Shown here: positions 32,259 through 39,415 of the stretch, piece by piece
How the letters are laid out: each line of letters starts with the position of its first letter
Numbering within the stretch: position 1 is the first letter of the stretch
From: Nonomuraea terrae
GTDB taxonomy: Bacteria; Actinomycetota; Actinomycetes; Streptosporangiales; Streptosporangiaceae
NCBI RefSeq assembly: GCF_004348995.1
Contig: NZ_SMKQ01000064.1
Span: forward strand, 1-41,394
DNA: 41,394 nt
Reading direction: 5' to 3'
The notes under the pieces: model-generated
The model's database searches: none
Seen by the model: only the letters and a program-made list of their open reading frames with translations
What the model was told of the DNA's origin: nothing
Position numbers and translations under genes: made by a program

Positions 32259-33926
32259 ATGGCGGACGTTCCCATCGTTGTCGGTATCAATCGCACCCAG
32301 GACGGCTCGCTCGCCGTCGCCGTGGGCGAGTCGGGCATGTACGGCCTGCAGAAGGACCGCGTCACCCGCCGTAAGGGTCACTGGGGGCGGCTCGGCGACC
32401 TGCCCGACAGCTACCTGCCGGCTCTCCCGCAGCTCAAGGAGCCCGTCGACCTGGTCGTGGAGAGCTACTCCTGCGACACCGAGATGGAGCACGCGAGCGC
32501 GTACCACGGGGAGATGCGCGAGACGCTCAGCCTCGGGCGCGGGGCCCCGGTCGCGCTGATCTCGCACCACCTCGCGCACCTCTACGGCGCCTTCTACCCC
32601 TCGCCGTTCGGGCACGCGGCGGGCCTGGTCATCGACGCGCAGGGCAGCCGCGTGCGGGACTTCACCGAGCGCGTCGAGCTGCCGCCCGGGACCGACGGCG
32701 AGCTGCTGGAGGTCGCCTCGTTCTACCGGTGCGCGCGCGGCCGGATCGAGTGCGTGGCCAAGCAGCTCTGGGACGGCGACTGGGCCCGCCCGGCCGGCCT
32801 CGGCGCCTTCTACGCGCTGCTGACGTCGGCGCTGTGGCCCGGCGAGGGTGACGAGGAGAAGGTCATGGGCCTCGCCGCGTACGGCGACGCGGACGCGCTC
32901 GGCCTGCCCGACCTCGACGTCCGAAGCCACGAGGTGCACATCCCGGCCGCCTGGATGGAGGCGTTCGGCGCCGCGACCGGCTACGAGCCGGGTGGTGAGG
33001 AGTTCCGGCGGGCGGCGAACCTGGCCGCGGCCGGCCAGCGCGCCTTCGAGCGGGCCCTGACCCGCCTGGCCGGGTGGCTGCACGACAGGACCGGCCTGGA
33101 CGCGCTGGTGTTCGCGGGCGGCGCGGCGCTCAACGTCCCGGCCAACGGCCGGCTGCTGCGAGAGTCGCCGTTCCGCGAGGTGTTCGTCCCGCCCAGCCCG
33201 CACGCGGGCGGCACGGCCATCGGCTGCGCCCTGTACGGGCTCATCACGTGCCTCGGCGTGGAGAGCCGGTTCCGGTGGACCGACGACTTCCTCGGCCCCG
33301 ACCCCGACGCCGGCGCGGTCGAGGCGGCCGTACGCGCCCTGCCGGACGGCCTGTACGCCGAGCGGCCCGGCGACCTGGTGGAGGAGGTGGCGGCGCTGCT
33401 GGCGAGCGGGCGCGTGGTCGGGCTGCACCAAGGGCGCGGCGAGTCGGGGCCGCGCGGGCTGGGCCACCGCAGCATCCTCGCCGATCCGCGCAGGCCCGGC
33501 ATGCGCGACTACGTCAACCGGGAGGTCAAGGGCCGCGAGTGGTTCCGGCCGCTGGCCCCGGTGGTGCCGGCCGACCAGGCCGGGCGCTACTTCGAGATCG
33601 ACAGGCCCGCGCCGTTCCGCCAGTACGCCGCGCTGGTGCGTCCCGCGTACCGGGAGTTGCTGCCCGCGGTCACGCACGCGGACGGCACGGCCGCGCTCCA
33701 GACTGCGGAACGCGGGACCACGCCGTTCCTGTACGCCCTGCTGGCCGCCTGGCAGCGGCGCACGGGGGTGCCGGTGCTGGTCAACACCTCGCTGAGTGGG
33801 CCCGGCGAGCCGTTGGCCGAGACGCCGGAGCACGCAGTCGAGCTGCTGCGCACGACCGGCCTGCACGCGCTGGCGATGCCGCCGTACCTGATCCGCAGGC
33901 GCGACGAGCCGCGGCTGGATACGTAA
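32259..33926 (+). CDS. O-carbamoyltransferase, NodU/CmcH family
   Basis: 555 residues; ATG at 32259 with AGGAGG eight bases before. The N-terminal ASKHA-like domain has VGINRTQDGSLAVAVG and the metal-binding HHLAHLYGAFYPSPF (HHxxH), plus FAGGAALNVPANGRL. The C-terminal domain carries EVKGREWFRPLAPVV and VLVNTSLSGPGEPL. The family transfers carbamoyl from carbamoyl phosphate, through carbamoyl-adenylate, to a sugar or antibiotic hydroxyl. No biosynthetic cluster adjoins, so it may be a stray tailoring gene or act on a primary glycan. It is intact and full length. AfsR-like control cannot be judged. Confidence 0.92.
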   Translation: MADVPIVVGINRTQDGSLAVAVGESGMYGLQKDRVTRRKGHWGRLGDLPDSYLPALPQLKEPVDLVVESYSCDTEMEHASAYHGEMRETLSLGRGAPVALISHHLAHLYGAFYPSPFGHAAGLVIDAQGSRVRDFTERVELPPGTDGELLEVASFYRCARGRIECVAKQLWDGDWARPAGLGAFYALLTSALWPGEGDEEKVMGLAAYGDADALGLPDLDVRSHEVHIPAAWMEAFGAATGYEPGGEEFRRAANLAAAGQRAFERALTRLAGWLHDRTGLDALVFAGGAALNVPANGRLLRESPFREVFVPPSPHAGGTAIGCALYGLITCLGVESRFRWTDDFLGPDPDAGAVEAAVRALPDGLYAERPGDLVEEVAALLASGRVVGLHQGRGESGPRGLGHRSILADPRRPGMRDYVNREVKGREWFRPLAPVVPADQAGRYFEIDRPAPFRQYAALVRPAYRELLPAVTHADGTAALQTAERGTTPFLYALLAAWQRRTGVPVLVNTSLSGPGEPLAETPEHAVELLRTTGLHALAMPPYLIRRRDEPRLDT

Positions 33927-33976
33927 GTGCAGGTCAAGCCGGTTCCTTGCGCGCCGTGGCGGGTACGGACGGTGGC

Positions 33977-34750
33977 ATGGCCGCCAACCGAGCCGGAGCC
34001 GTGGCGCTCGCCGCGCTGGCGGTGCTGACAGCGGGGTGCGGCGTATCGGCCGCCCAGGAGATGGCGCTGCCCGCCTCACCGGCGCCCGCGCTTCCGCTGG
34101 ACGGGAAGGTCGTGGTGATCGATCCCGGCCACAACGGCCGCAACGCCGCCCATCCCGAGGTGATCAACCGTCAGGTCGACATCATCACCGGCCGCAAACC
34201 GTGCAACACCGTCGGCACCTCCACCGCCTCCGGCTACCAGGAGCACGCCTTCACCTGGGACGTCGCGGGCAGACTCAAGCCGATCCTGGAGGGCATGGGC
34301 GCCAAGGTCGTGCTCACCCGCCCCGATGACAATGGCGTCGGGCCCTGCATCACCGAGCGGGCCGCCATCGGCAACGAGGCCGAGGCCGACGCCATGCTGT
34401 CGATCCACGCCGACGGGGCCAGGGCGAGCGGCCACGGCTTCCACGTGATCACGCCGGGGTTGCTGCCCGGGCACAACGACGACGTGGTGGGGCCGTCACG
34501 CCGGCTCGGCCGGGACATCCGCGCGGCCTACCGCGCCGGCACGGGGATGCCGTACGCGAACTACACGGCGACGAACGGCCTGCAGAGCCGTACGGACCTG
34601 GGCGGGCTCAATCTGTCCAAGCGCCCGGCGGTCTTCCTGGAGGCGGGCAACATGCGCAACAAGGGCGACGCCGCCAAGATGTCCGACCCCGATTTCCGCG
34701 AGCGGATGGCCAAGGCACTGGCCGACGGGCTCAGGCGGTATCTGGACTAG
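33977..34750 (+). CDS. N-acetylmuramoyl-L-alanine amidase, Amidase_3, lipoprotein-like
   Basis: 257 residues from the ATG at 33977. The N-terminus has a lipobox-like VLTAGC (C21), so it is probably a surface lipoprotein, though the -3 Thr is not ideal. The Amidase_3 domain (about 42-257) shows zinc ligands His52 (DPGHNG), Glu89 (GYQEHAF) and His144 (LSIHADGA), and the catalytic Glu in VFLEAGNMRN. It removes stem peptides from peptidoglycan, a second amidase beside the modular one at 24679. A Cys pair (C76, C124) flanks the metal site and could form a disulfide. Its last 20 bases overlap the convergent TetR gene. Confidence 0.92.
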   Translation: MAANRAGAVALAALAVLTAGCGVSAAQEMALPASPAPALPLDGKVVVIDPGHNGRNAAHPEVINRQVDIITGRKPCNTVGTSTASGYQEHAFTWDVAGRLKPILEGMGAKVVLTRPDDNGVGPCITERAAIGNEAEADAMLSIHADGARASGHGFHVITPGLLPGHNDDVVGPSRRLGRDIRAAYRAGTGMPYANYTATNGLQSRTDLGGLNLSKRPAVFLEAGNMRNKGDAAKMSDPDFRERMAKALADGLRRYLD

Positions 34751-35363
34751 CGTACGCGCGCAGGAACGCCCTGGCCGCGGCCTCGGCCAGGCGGTCGAGG
34801 TCGGCCTCGGCGTAGAGGTCGTTGCCGCCGCGGAACATGGCCTTGTTCACGGGGATCCACAGCAGCAGGCCGACGAAGTGCTCGGCGGCGAGCTCGGGGT
34901 CGTCGAGGCGGAGCACGCCGCGTTCGGCGAGCCGGCCGAAGGCCGTGGTGAGGGTCTTCAACGAGCGTTCGAAGCCCTGCTCGTACCAGGTGCGGCCGAG
35001 GTCGGGGAAACGTTCGGCCTCGGCCATGACCAGCCGGCGCAGGCGCAGCAGCTCGGGCTCCATGATGGCGCCGAGGAAGCCGCGGGCCAGCGCGCGGAGG
35101 TCTTCGGCCAGGTCGCCGTCGTCGTCGAGGGTCGCCGTGATCATCTTCGTCAGGCCCTCCACCTGGGCGGTGGTGTCCATGATGATGCTGGTGAAGAGCT
35201 GTTCCTTGTCGGTGAAGTGCTTGTAGACCGTCTGCTTCGACACCGAGGCCAGCGCGGCCACCTCGTCCATGCTGGCGCCGACGTAGCCGTTGCGCAGGAA
35301 CACCGGCCGCGCCGCCTCCAGGATCTGCGCGCGCTTGCGTGCCGTACGGCCGTTCTCTTCCAT
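34731..35363 (-). CDS. TetR-family regulator divergent from a serine hydrolase
   Basis: 210 residues, ATG at 35363 behind GAGAGGG. The helix-turn-helix (about 10-52) includes FLRNGYVGASMDEVAALASVSKQTVYKHFTDKEQLF, followed by a C-terminal domain of the TetR_C_7/AefR type. It faces the serine hydrolase gene across 99 bases holding two inverted 18-base sites, so it probably represses both. Its 3' end overlaps the amidase gene by 20 bases. Confidence 0.93.
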   Translation of the reverse strand: MEENGRTARKRAQILEAARPVFLRNGYVGASMDEVAALASVSKQTVYKHFTDKEQLFTSIIMDTTAQVEGLTKMITATLDDDGDLAEDLRALARGFLGAIMEPELLRLRRLVMAEAERFPDLGRTWYEQGFERSLKTLTTAFGRLAERGVLRLDDPELAAEHFVGLLLWIPVNKAMFRGGNDLYAEADLDRLAEAAARAFLRAYASPDTA

Positions 35364-35397
35364 GGACCGCCCTCTCGTCGTCCCTGCGGAGAACAGT

Positions 35398-35439
35398 ACT
35401 AGACAGTTCCGTACTATTGTCAGTACTGTACCGTCTAGT
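35398..35439. promoter_or_regulatory. Twin inverted 18-base TetR operator and divergent promoters
   Basis: ACTAGACAGTTCCGTACT (35398-35415) recurs inverted at 35422-35439 with 15 of 18 bases matching, separated by ATTGTC. Toward the hydrolase, TAGACA (-35, 35400-35405) and TACTGT (-10, 35424-35429) are 18 bases apart and lie inside the sites, so binding would block transcription. Confidence 0.8.
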
Positions 35440-35462
35440 TCCCCCAGACGAGAGGACGGGTC

Positions 35463-36563
35463 ATGAGCGACCTCCAGAAGCAGGTGCAGGAAGCGGCCGA
35501 CGGGCTGGTCGAGTCAGGCGAGGAGCGCGGGCTCCAGGTGGCCGTCTACCGCGGCGGCGTGCAGGTCGTGGACGTGGTCGCCGGCGTCGCCGACCCGGAG
35601 ACCGGGCGGCCCGTCACTCACGACACGCCCTTCTACAACTTCTCGATCGGCAAGGGCGCCACCGCCACGGTCGCGCACGTGCTGGCCGAGCGCGGCCTGT
35701 TCGACTACGACACACCTGTCGCGGAGCTCTGGCCGGAGTTCGCCCGGCACGGCAAGCAGGGCGTCACCGTGCGCCACGTGCTCTCGCACACGGCGGGCGT
35801 GCCCGGCGTCCCGCTCGACACCACACCCGAGGACGTCTGCGCCTGGGAGAAGATGACCGCCGCGCTTGAGGAAGCCGAGCTCTGGTGGGAGCCGGGCACG
35901 AAGATGGGCTACCACGCCTACACGTTCGGCTTCCTGGTCGGTGAGATCGTCCGGCGGGTCACCGGCAAGCCGATCTCGCAGGTACTGCGCGAGGACGTCG
36001 CGGGGCCGCTGGGCGTGGCCGAGGAGCTCTACTTCGGCATGCCGGAGAAGGAGCACCACCGGCTGGCCCGGCTGGAGGACGCCCCGATGGACATGTCGGC
36101 GTTCGGCGAGATGCCGGCCGACCTGCCGATGTTCAAGGCCGGGCCGATGTCGCTGATGCCGAACGCCGCCCTCGGCAACCGGCCCGACTATCTCGCCGCC
36201 GACATCCCCGCCGGCGGCAAGACCTCGGCGCGGGCCATCGCCCGGATGTACGCGGCGCTGCTCGGCGAGGTCGACGGCGTGCGGCTGATCTCGGCCGAAC
36301 GGCTGCGCGAGGCGACGTCCGTGGTGTCGGGCGGGATCGACGAGGTCTTCGGCATGCCGACGACCTGGGGGCTCGGCTACGGCATCGGCGGGCCGACCTC
36401 GACGGCGGAGCTGAGCCCGACGGTCTTCGGGGTGCCGGGCGCCGGCGGCAGCGCCGCCTGGGCCGACACCGCCACCGGCACCGCCTTCGCGCTCACCAAG
36501 AACCGGCTGACCAACGACTTCGCCGCTGCCGAGCTGATCGCCGGCATCGTCTCCCGGGGCTGA
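35463..36563 (+). CDS. Serine hydrolase of the class C beta-lactamase/esterase (EstB) type
   Basis: 366 residues, ATG at 35463 preceded by GAGAGGACGGG. The SxxK nucleophile motif is SIGK (S61, K64); the Tyr motif is YHAYTFGFL (about residue 150), with YHA in place of the usual YxN; GVPGAGGSAAW stands where KTG would be, as in esterase-like relatives. No signal peptide, so it should be cytoplasmic and more likely an esterase or carboxyl-ester/peptide hydrolase than a secreted beta-lactamase. Regulated by the divergent TetR protein. Confidence 0.9.
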   Translation: MSDLQKQVQEAADGLVESGEERGLQVAVYRGGVQVVDVVAGVADPETGRPVTHDTPFYNFSIGKGATATVAHVLAERGLFDYDTPVAELWPEFARHGKQGVTVRHVLSHTAGVPGVPLDTTPEDVCAWEKMTAALEEAELWWEPGTKMGYHAYTFGFLVGEIVRRVTGKPISQVLREDVAGPLGVAEELYFGMPEKEHHRLARLEDAPMDMSAFGEMPADLPMFKAGPMSLMPNAALGNRPDYLAADIPAGGKTSARAIARMYAALLGEVDGVRLISAERLREATSVVSGGIDEVFGMPTTWGLGYGIGGPTSTAELSPTVFGVPGAGGSAAWADTATGTAFALTKNRLTNDFAAAELIAGIVSRG

Positions 36564-36573
36564 CCCAGGGGGG

Positions 36574-36759
36574 TCAGCCGTCGCGGCAGAGCGGGGCGCC
36601 GCCGACCACGCAGACGATGTCGTCGAGCTGGCAGCTGAGCAGGGTGCCGTCCATGCCGAGTACGAGCACGAGGTCGTGCCTGGACGAGTGGGCCAGCATG
36701 ACCCTGCCGACGACCCCGTTGTCCAAGATCACGGTCGGCCGGTCTTCCGTGTGGTCCAT
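36574..36759 (-). CDS. Small hypothetical protein
   Basis: 61 residues from the ATG at 36759 with GAGGAG upstream; the sequence begins DHTEDRPTVILDNGVVGRVM and has strand-like, Val/Leu-rich stretches (HDLVLVLGMDGTLLSCQLDD) and three Cys. I do not recognise it. The strands and the downstream 10-base gap to the convergent hydrolase stop look like a real small gene; the family is unknown. It could be a small beta-barrel domain protein. Confidence 0.5.
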   Translation of the reverse strand: MDHTEDRPTVILDNGVVGRVMLAHSSRHDLVLVLGMDGTLLSCQLDDIVCVVGGAPLCRDG

Positions 36760-36952
36760 GCCCTCGTGGCTCCTCTCAGGTCCGGTACGAGCCCCCGCGC
36801 CGGACCCGTCCCCACCAGGATGCACAGGCTCGCGCCCTGAGCGCATCGGTCGTGAGGCTGTATTTCCGGTCCCCCCGGAGGAGGGTGCATCAACTCGAAG
36901 GCCCTCATAATCGCCGAACTCACAGGGTGAGCGCCAGCCACCCCGGTAATCG

Positions 36953-36964
36953 AGAACATGTTCT
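36953..36964. promoter_or_regulatory. Palindrome AGAACATGTTCT, site 1 of three GAACNNGTTC sites
   Basis: A perfect 12-base palindrome. The two-base spacer differs from the four-base spacer of actinobacterial LexA sites (GAAC-N4-GTTC), so it is not an ordinary SOS box. Confidence 0.4.
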
Positions 36965-37163
36965 AGCCGGACTCGTGGGAGTTGCTGCGAGCCTTCTTTC
37001 TCATTGACTGACGAAACGTTGTCCCCGCCGCAGCAGGAAACCGTACGTTCCGCCCCTGGGGCGGGCCGAGGCAGCGTGCTGGTGCTGGTCTTCCTGGCCC
37101 TGTTCTGGTCCTGGGACAGGACGGCGGCTCGTACGTGCGGACACACCCGGGGACAGCGTGGCG

Positions 37164-37173
37164 GAACGTGTTC
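37164..37173. promoter_or_regulatory. GAACGTGTTC, site 2 of three GAACNNGTTC sites
   Basis: Same half-sites and spacing as the site at 36953, about 100 bases before the methyltransferase start. Confidence 0.35.
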
Positions 37174-37263
37174 TGATTCGGGCTCTGTGATCTTCCCGCG
37201 GTGATCCATGGGCTCCGTCTATGATGAGGCCCACGTCGCGCGCGCAGGAGGAGACGGCCCACC

Positions 37264-38082
37264 GTGACCGAACTAGAACGCGTTCCGCCCGGTGTCGACC
37301 CGAGTGTCCCGAGCTCCGCCCGGGTGTACGACTACCTGCTCGGCGGCAAGGACCACCTGGCGGTCGACCGTGCGGTGGCCGAGCGGCTCCTCGCGGTCGC
37401 CCCCGACACCCGCCGGGTGGCCAGGGCCAACCGCCGCTTCCAGGTCGAGGCGGTGCGCCACCTGGCCGAGCAGGGCGTCAGGCAGTTCATCGATCTCGGC
37501 ACCGGCATCCCGACCTCGCCCAGCGTCCACGAGACCGCCCGCGCCGTGCACCCCGCGTGCCGGGTGGTCTACGTCGACTACGACCCCGTGGTCCGGATGC
37601 ACGCCCAGGTGCTGCTGGCCGATGCCCCGGGCGTCGCGAGCATCCAGGCCGACCTGCGCCGTCCCGCGGACATCCTCGCCGACCCGCACGTCACCGGGCT
37701 GATCGACTTCGACCAGCCGGTGTGCGTGCTGATGGTCGGCGTGCTCCACTTCGTCACCGACGAGGAAGACCCGGCGGGCATCGTGGCCGCCTTCGGGGAA
37801 CGCATGTCCCCGGGCGGCCACCTGGTGCTCTCCCACGCGATGGCCGAGAGCTCCCCTCAGGCGATCGCCCAGCTCACGATGGCGACGGCCGGCTCGCCCG
37901 CGCAGCCCACCTTCCGCACGCGGGAGCGGGTGCTACGGCTGTTCGACGGCTTCGAGCTGATCGGCCCCGGCCTGGTGCCGGTGCACGAATGGCGCATCGA
38001 CCCCGCCGAGCCCGAGGTCCCAATGCTGGACGGCCTGCCGCAGCTCCGCATCGACGGCGGCGTCGGCCGGCTGCCCGCCTGA
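37264..38082 (+). CDS. SAM-dependent methyltransferase, DUF574 (Methyltransf_19) family
   Basis: 272 residues from a GTG at 37264 after GGAGGAG. It begins with the family hallmark ARVYDYLLGGKDHLAVDRAVAERL, and has the SAM-binding FIDLGTGIPTSPSVHETA and VVYVDYDPVV. The end contains HEWRIDP. This family is numerous in actinomycetes; targets are mostly unknown. The GAACGCGTTC palindrome lies within its first codons, consistent with tight control of its start. Confidence 0.92.
   Translation: MTELERVPPGVDPSVPSSARVYDYLLGGKDHLAVDRAVAERLLAVAPDTRRVARANRRFQVEAVRHLAEQGVRQFIDLGTGIPTSPSVHETARAVHPACRVVYVDYDPVVRMHAQVLLADAPGVASIQADLRRPADILADPHVTGLIDFDQPVCVLMVGVLHFVTDEEDPAGIVAAFGERMSPGGHLVLSHAMAESSPQAIAQLTMATAGSPAQPTFRTRERVLRLFDGFELIGPGLVPVHEWRIDPAEPEVPMLDGLPQLRIDGGVGRLPA
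37276..37285. promoter_or_regulatory. GAACGCGTTC, site 3 of three GAACNNGTTC sites
   Basis: A perfect 10-base palindrome 12 bases into the DUF574 coding sequence (codons of LERVP), 112 bases past site 2. A bound protein here would block early elongation. Confidence 0.35.
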
Positions 38083-38164
38083 CTCCTCAGACGCGGCGCC
38101 AGAGGAGGGCGGCGGCCGGGTACGCGGAGCGGTGGCAGGGCGTGGCCGGGTTCGCCGCCGGCCT

Positions 38165-39337
38165 CTATCTCTGAACTCGGCCGGTCAGAGCCGCGTAGTC
38201 CTTGAGCGCGATGTCGGTCGCGAACTTGTCGCTCATCTTGAGCATCAGGCCGAGCAGGAAGCCGTACTTGAAGGTCCAGTTGCGCATGCGGATCCTGGCC
38301 GGAGTCGCGGGGGCGAGGAAGGGGCCGGTGTTGCCGTTCCTCGCGATCCTGGCGTAGGCGCGCATCTGCCGTTCGTAGGCGGCGAAGGCCGCGCGGTGGT
38401 CGCCGCCCGCCTCGGCCAGCTCGCCCGCCAGCACGTACGCGCCCACCACGGCCAGGCCGGTGCCGAATCCGCCCAGCGTGTTGCCGTACGCGGCGTCGCC
38501 GAGCAGCACCACCCGGCCCGCGCTGTAGCGGTCGATCCTGACCTGGCTGATCGAGTCGAGGTAGACGTCGCCGGAGCGGCGCACCGCGTCGATGACCTCG
38601 GGGGTCCGCCAGCCCATGCCCGCGTACGCGCGCGCCAGGAGATCCTTCTGCCGTCCGGTGTCGTAGCGGTCGTAGTCGAGCTCCGCTGCTGAGGCGAAGA
38701 CGAAGAACGCCTGCGCCTTCGGGCCGCCCGCGGCGACCAGCCGCCCCGGCTCGTTGTACATCCACGGCACCTCCCCCAAGCCCTTCTCGACCTCGGCCAG
38801 GGCGTAGTAGTAGCCGAGGAACCTGACGAACTCCGTCTCCGGGCCGAACGCCAGGCGGCGCACGGCCGAGTGGATGCCGTCCGCTCCCACCACCAGGTCG
38901 AACGTGCGGGGCGCGGAGCGTTCGAAGGTGACGTGGACGCCGCCCGGGGTGTCGGTGAGCGAGGTGATCGAGTCGCCGAAGACGTACTCGCAGTGGGAGG
39001 ACGTGCGTTCGTACAGGATGCGGGACAGGTCGCCGCGCCTGATCTCCAGGTCGCCGCCGGTGAACGCGCCGGGCAGGACCGCGAGCCTGCGGCCGTGCGC
39101 GTCCACGATCTCCTGGTCGGGTCCGCCGGTCTGCAGGCGGCGTACGTCGTCCAGGATGCCCATGCGCGTCAGGACGGTGAGGTGGGTCTCGCCCTTGAAG
39201 TCCACCGCCTGACCGCCAGGGCGGAGGGCCGGGGCCTTCTCGACGACGGTGACGGTGCGACCGGCGCGGACGAGCCAGTGGGCGAGTGCCGGGCCGCCGA
39301 TGCCGGCGCCCGAGATGAGGATGTTGCGGTTTCGCAT
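38165..39337 (-). CDS. FAD-dependent monooxygenase (PHBH/UbiH type)
   Basis: 390 residues from the ATG at 39337, immediately before RNRNILISGAGIGGPALAHWL (the FAD GxGxxG motif). Then VGADGIHSAVRRLAF (DG motif) and GRVVLLGDAAYGNTLGGFGTGLAV (GD motif), in the order seen in flavin hydroxylases acting on aromatics and in tailoring and antibiotic inactivation. Substrate unknown. No ribosome site of note; the region upstream holds the repeat cluster at 39351-39415, which could control it. Same strand as the large regulator upstream of it. Confidence 0.93.
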   Translation of the reverse strand: MRNRNILISGAGIGGPALAHWLVRAGRTVTVVEKAPALRPGGQAVDFKGETHLTVLTRMGILDDVRRLQTGGPDQEIVDAHGRRLAVLPGAFTGGDLEIRRGDLSRILYERTSSHCEYVFGDSITSLTDTPGGVHVTFERSAPRTFDLVVGADGIHSAVRRLAFGPETEFVRFLGYYYALAEVEKGLGEVPWMYNEPGRLVAAGGPKAQAFFVFASAAELDYDRYDTGRQKDLLARAYAGMGWRTPEVIDAVRRSGDVYLDSISQVRIDRYSAGRVVLLGDAAYGNTLGGFGTGLAVVGAYVLAGELAEAGGDHRAAFAAYERQMRAYARIARNGNTGPFLAPATPARIRMRNWTFKYGFLLGLMLKMSDKFATDIALKDYAALTGRVQR

Positions 39338-39350
39338 GCCCAGCAGCGTC

Positions 39351-39415
39351 GCGACCACCGCTGACAACCCGGCGACCACCGGCTGACAGACCGCTCCGGC
39401 CCTGTCAGCGGTCGC
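39351..39415. repeat. Three copies of GCGACC-(CGCTGACA)-like element, two direct and one inverted
   Basis: GCGACCACCGCTGACA (39351-39366) and GCGACCACCGGCTGACA (39372-39388) are direct copies; TGTCAGCGGTCGC (39403-39415) is a shortened inverted copy. GCTGACAG (39382-39389) and CTGTCAGC (39402-39409) form perfect arms of a hairpin with a 12-base loop. The cluster lies between the regulator stop and the monooxygenase start, overlapping the last codons of the regulator. Confidence 0.75.

Larger units (their letters stand above)
36760..37263. other. 504-base intergenic region with two palindromic operator-like sites
   Basis: Between the minus-strand small gene and the DUF574 methyltransferase. 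I see no supported gene. GAACATGTTC (36954-36963) and GAACGTGTTC (37164-37173) are in it, and GAACGCGTTC lies just inside the next gene (37276-37285). A TTG-started frame at 37004-37204 has one hydrophobic stretch but no ribosome site, so I do not call it. Confidence 0.5.

Noticed and set aside
35463..36563. Secreted beta-lactamase (antibiotic resistance)
   Set aside because: The protein has SxxK but no signal peptide, no YxN and no KTG; an intracellular esterase-type relative is more likely.
36953..36964. LexA (SOS) box
   Set aside because: Half-sites match GAAC/GTTC but the spacer is two bases, not four, so I list it as an unknown palindrome.
37004..37204. Small 66-residue membrane peptide gene
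   Set aside because: One hydrophobic stretch (VLVLVFLALFWSW) but a TTG start, no ribosome site, and high-GC shadow composition elsewhere; not supportable.
38098..38174. Apparent C-terminal coding tail (AERWQGVAGFAAGLYL) in the gap between the methyltransferase and the monooxygenase
   Set aside because: It reads like a protein end but has no body, and no family is recognisable; too short to call even as a pseudogene.
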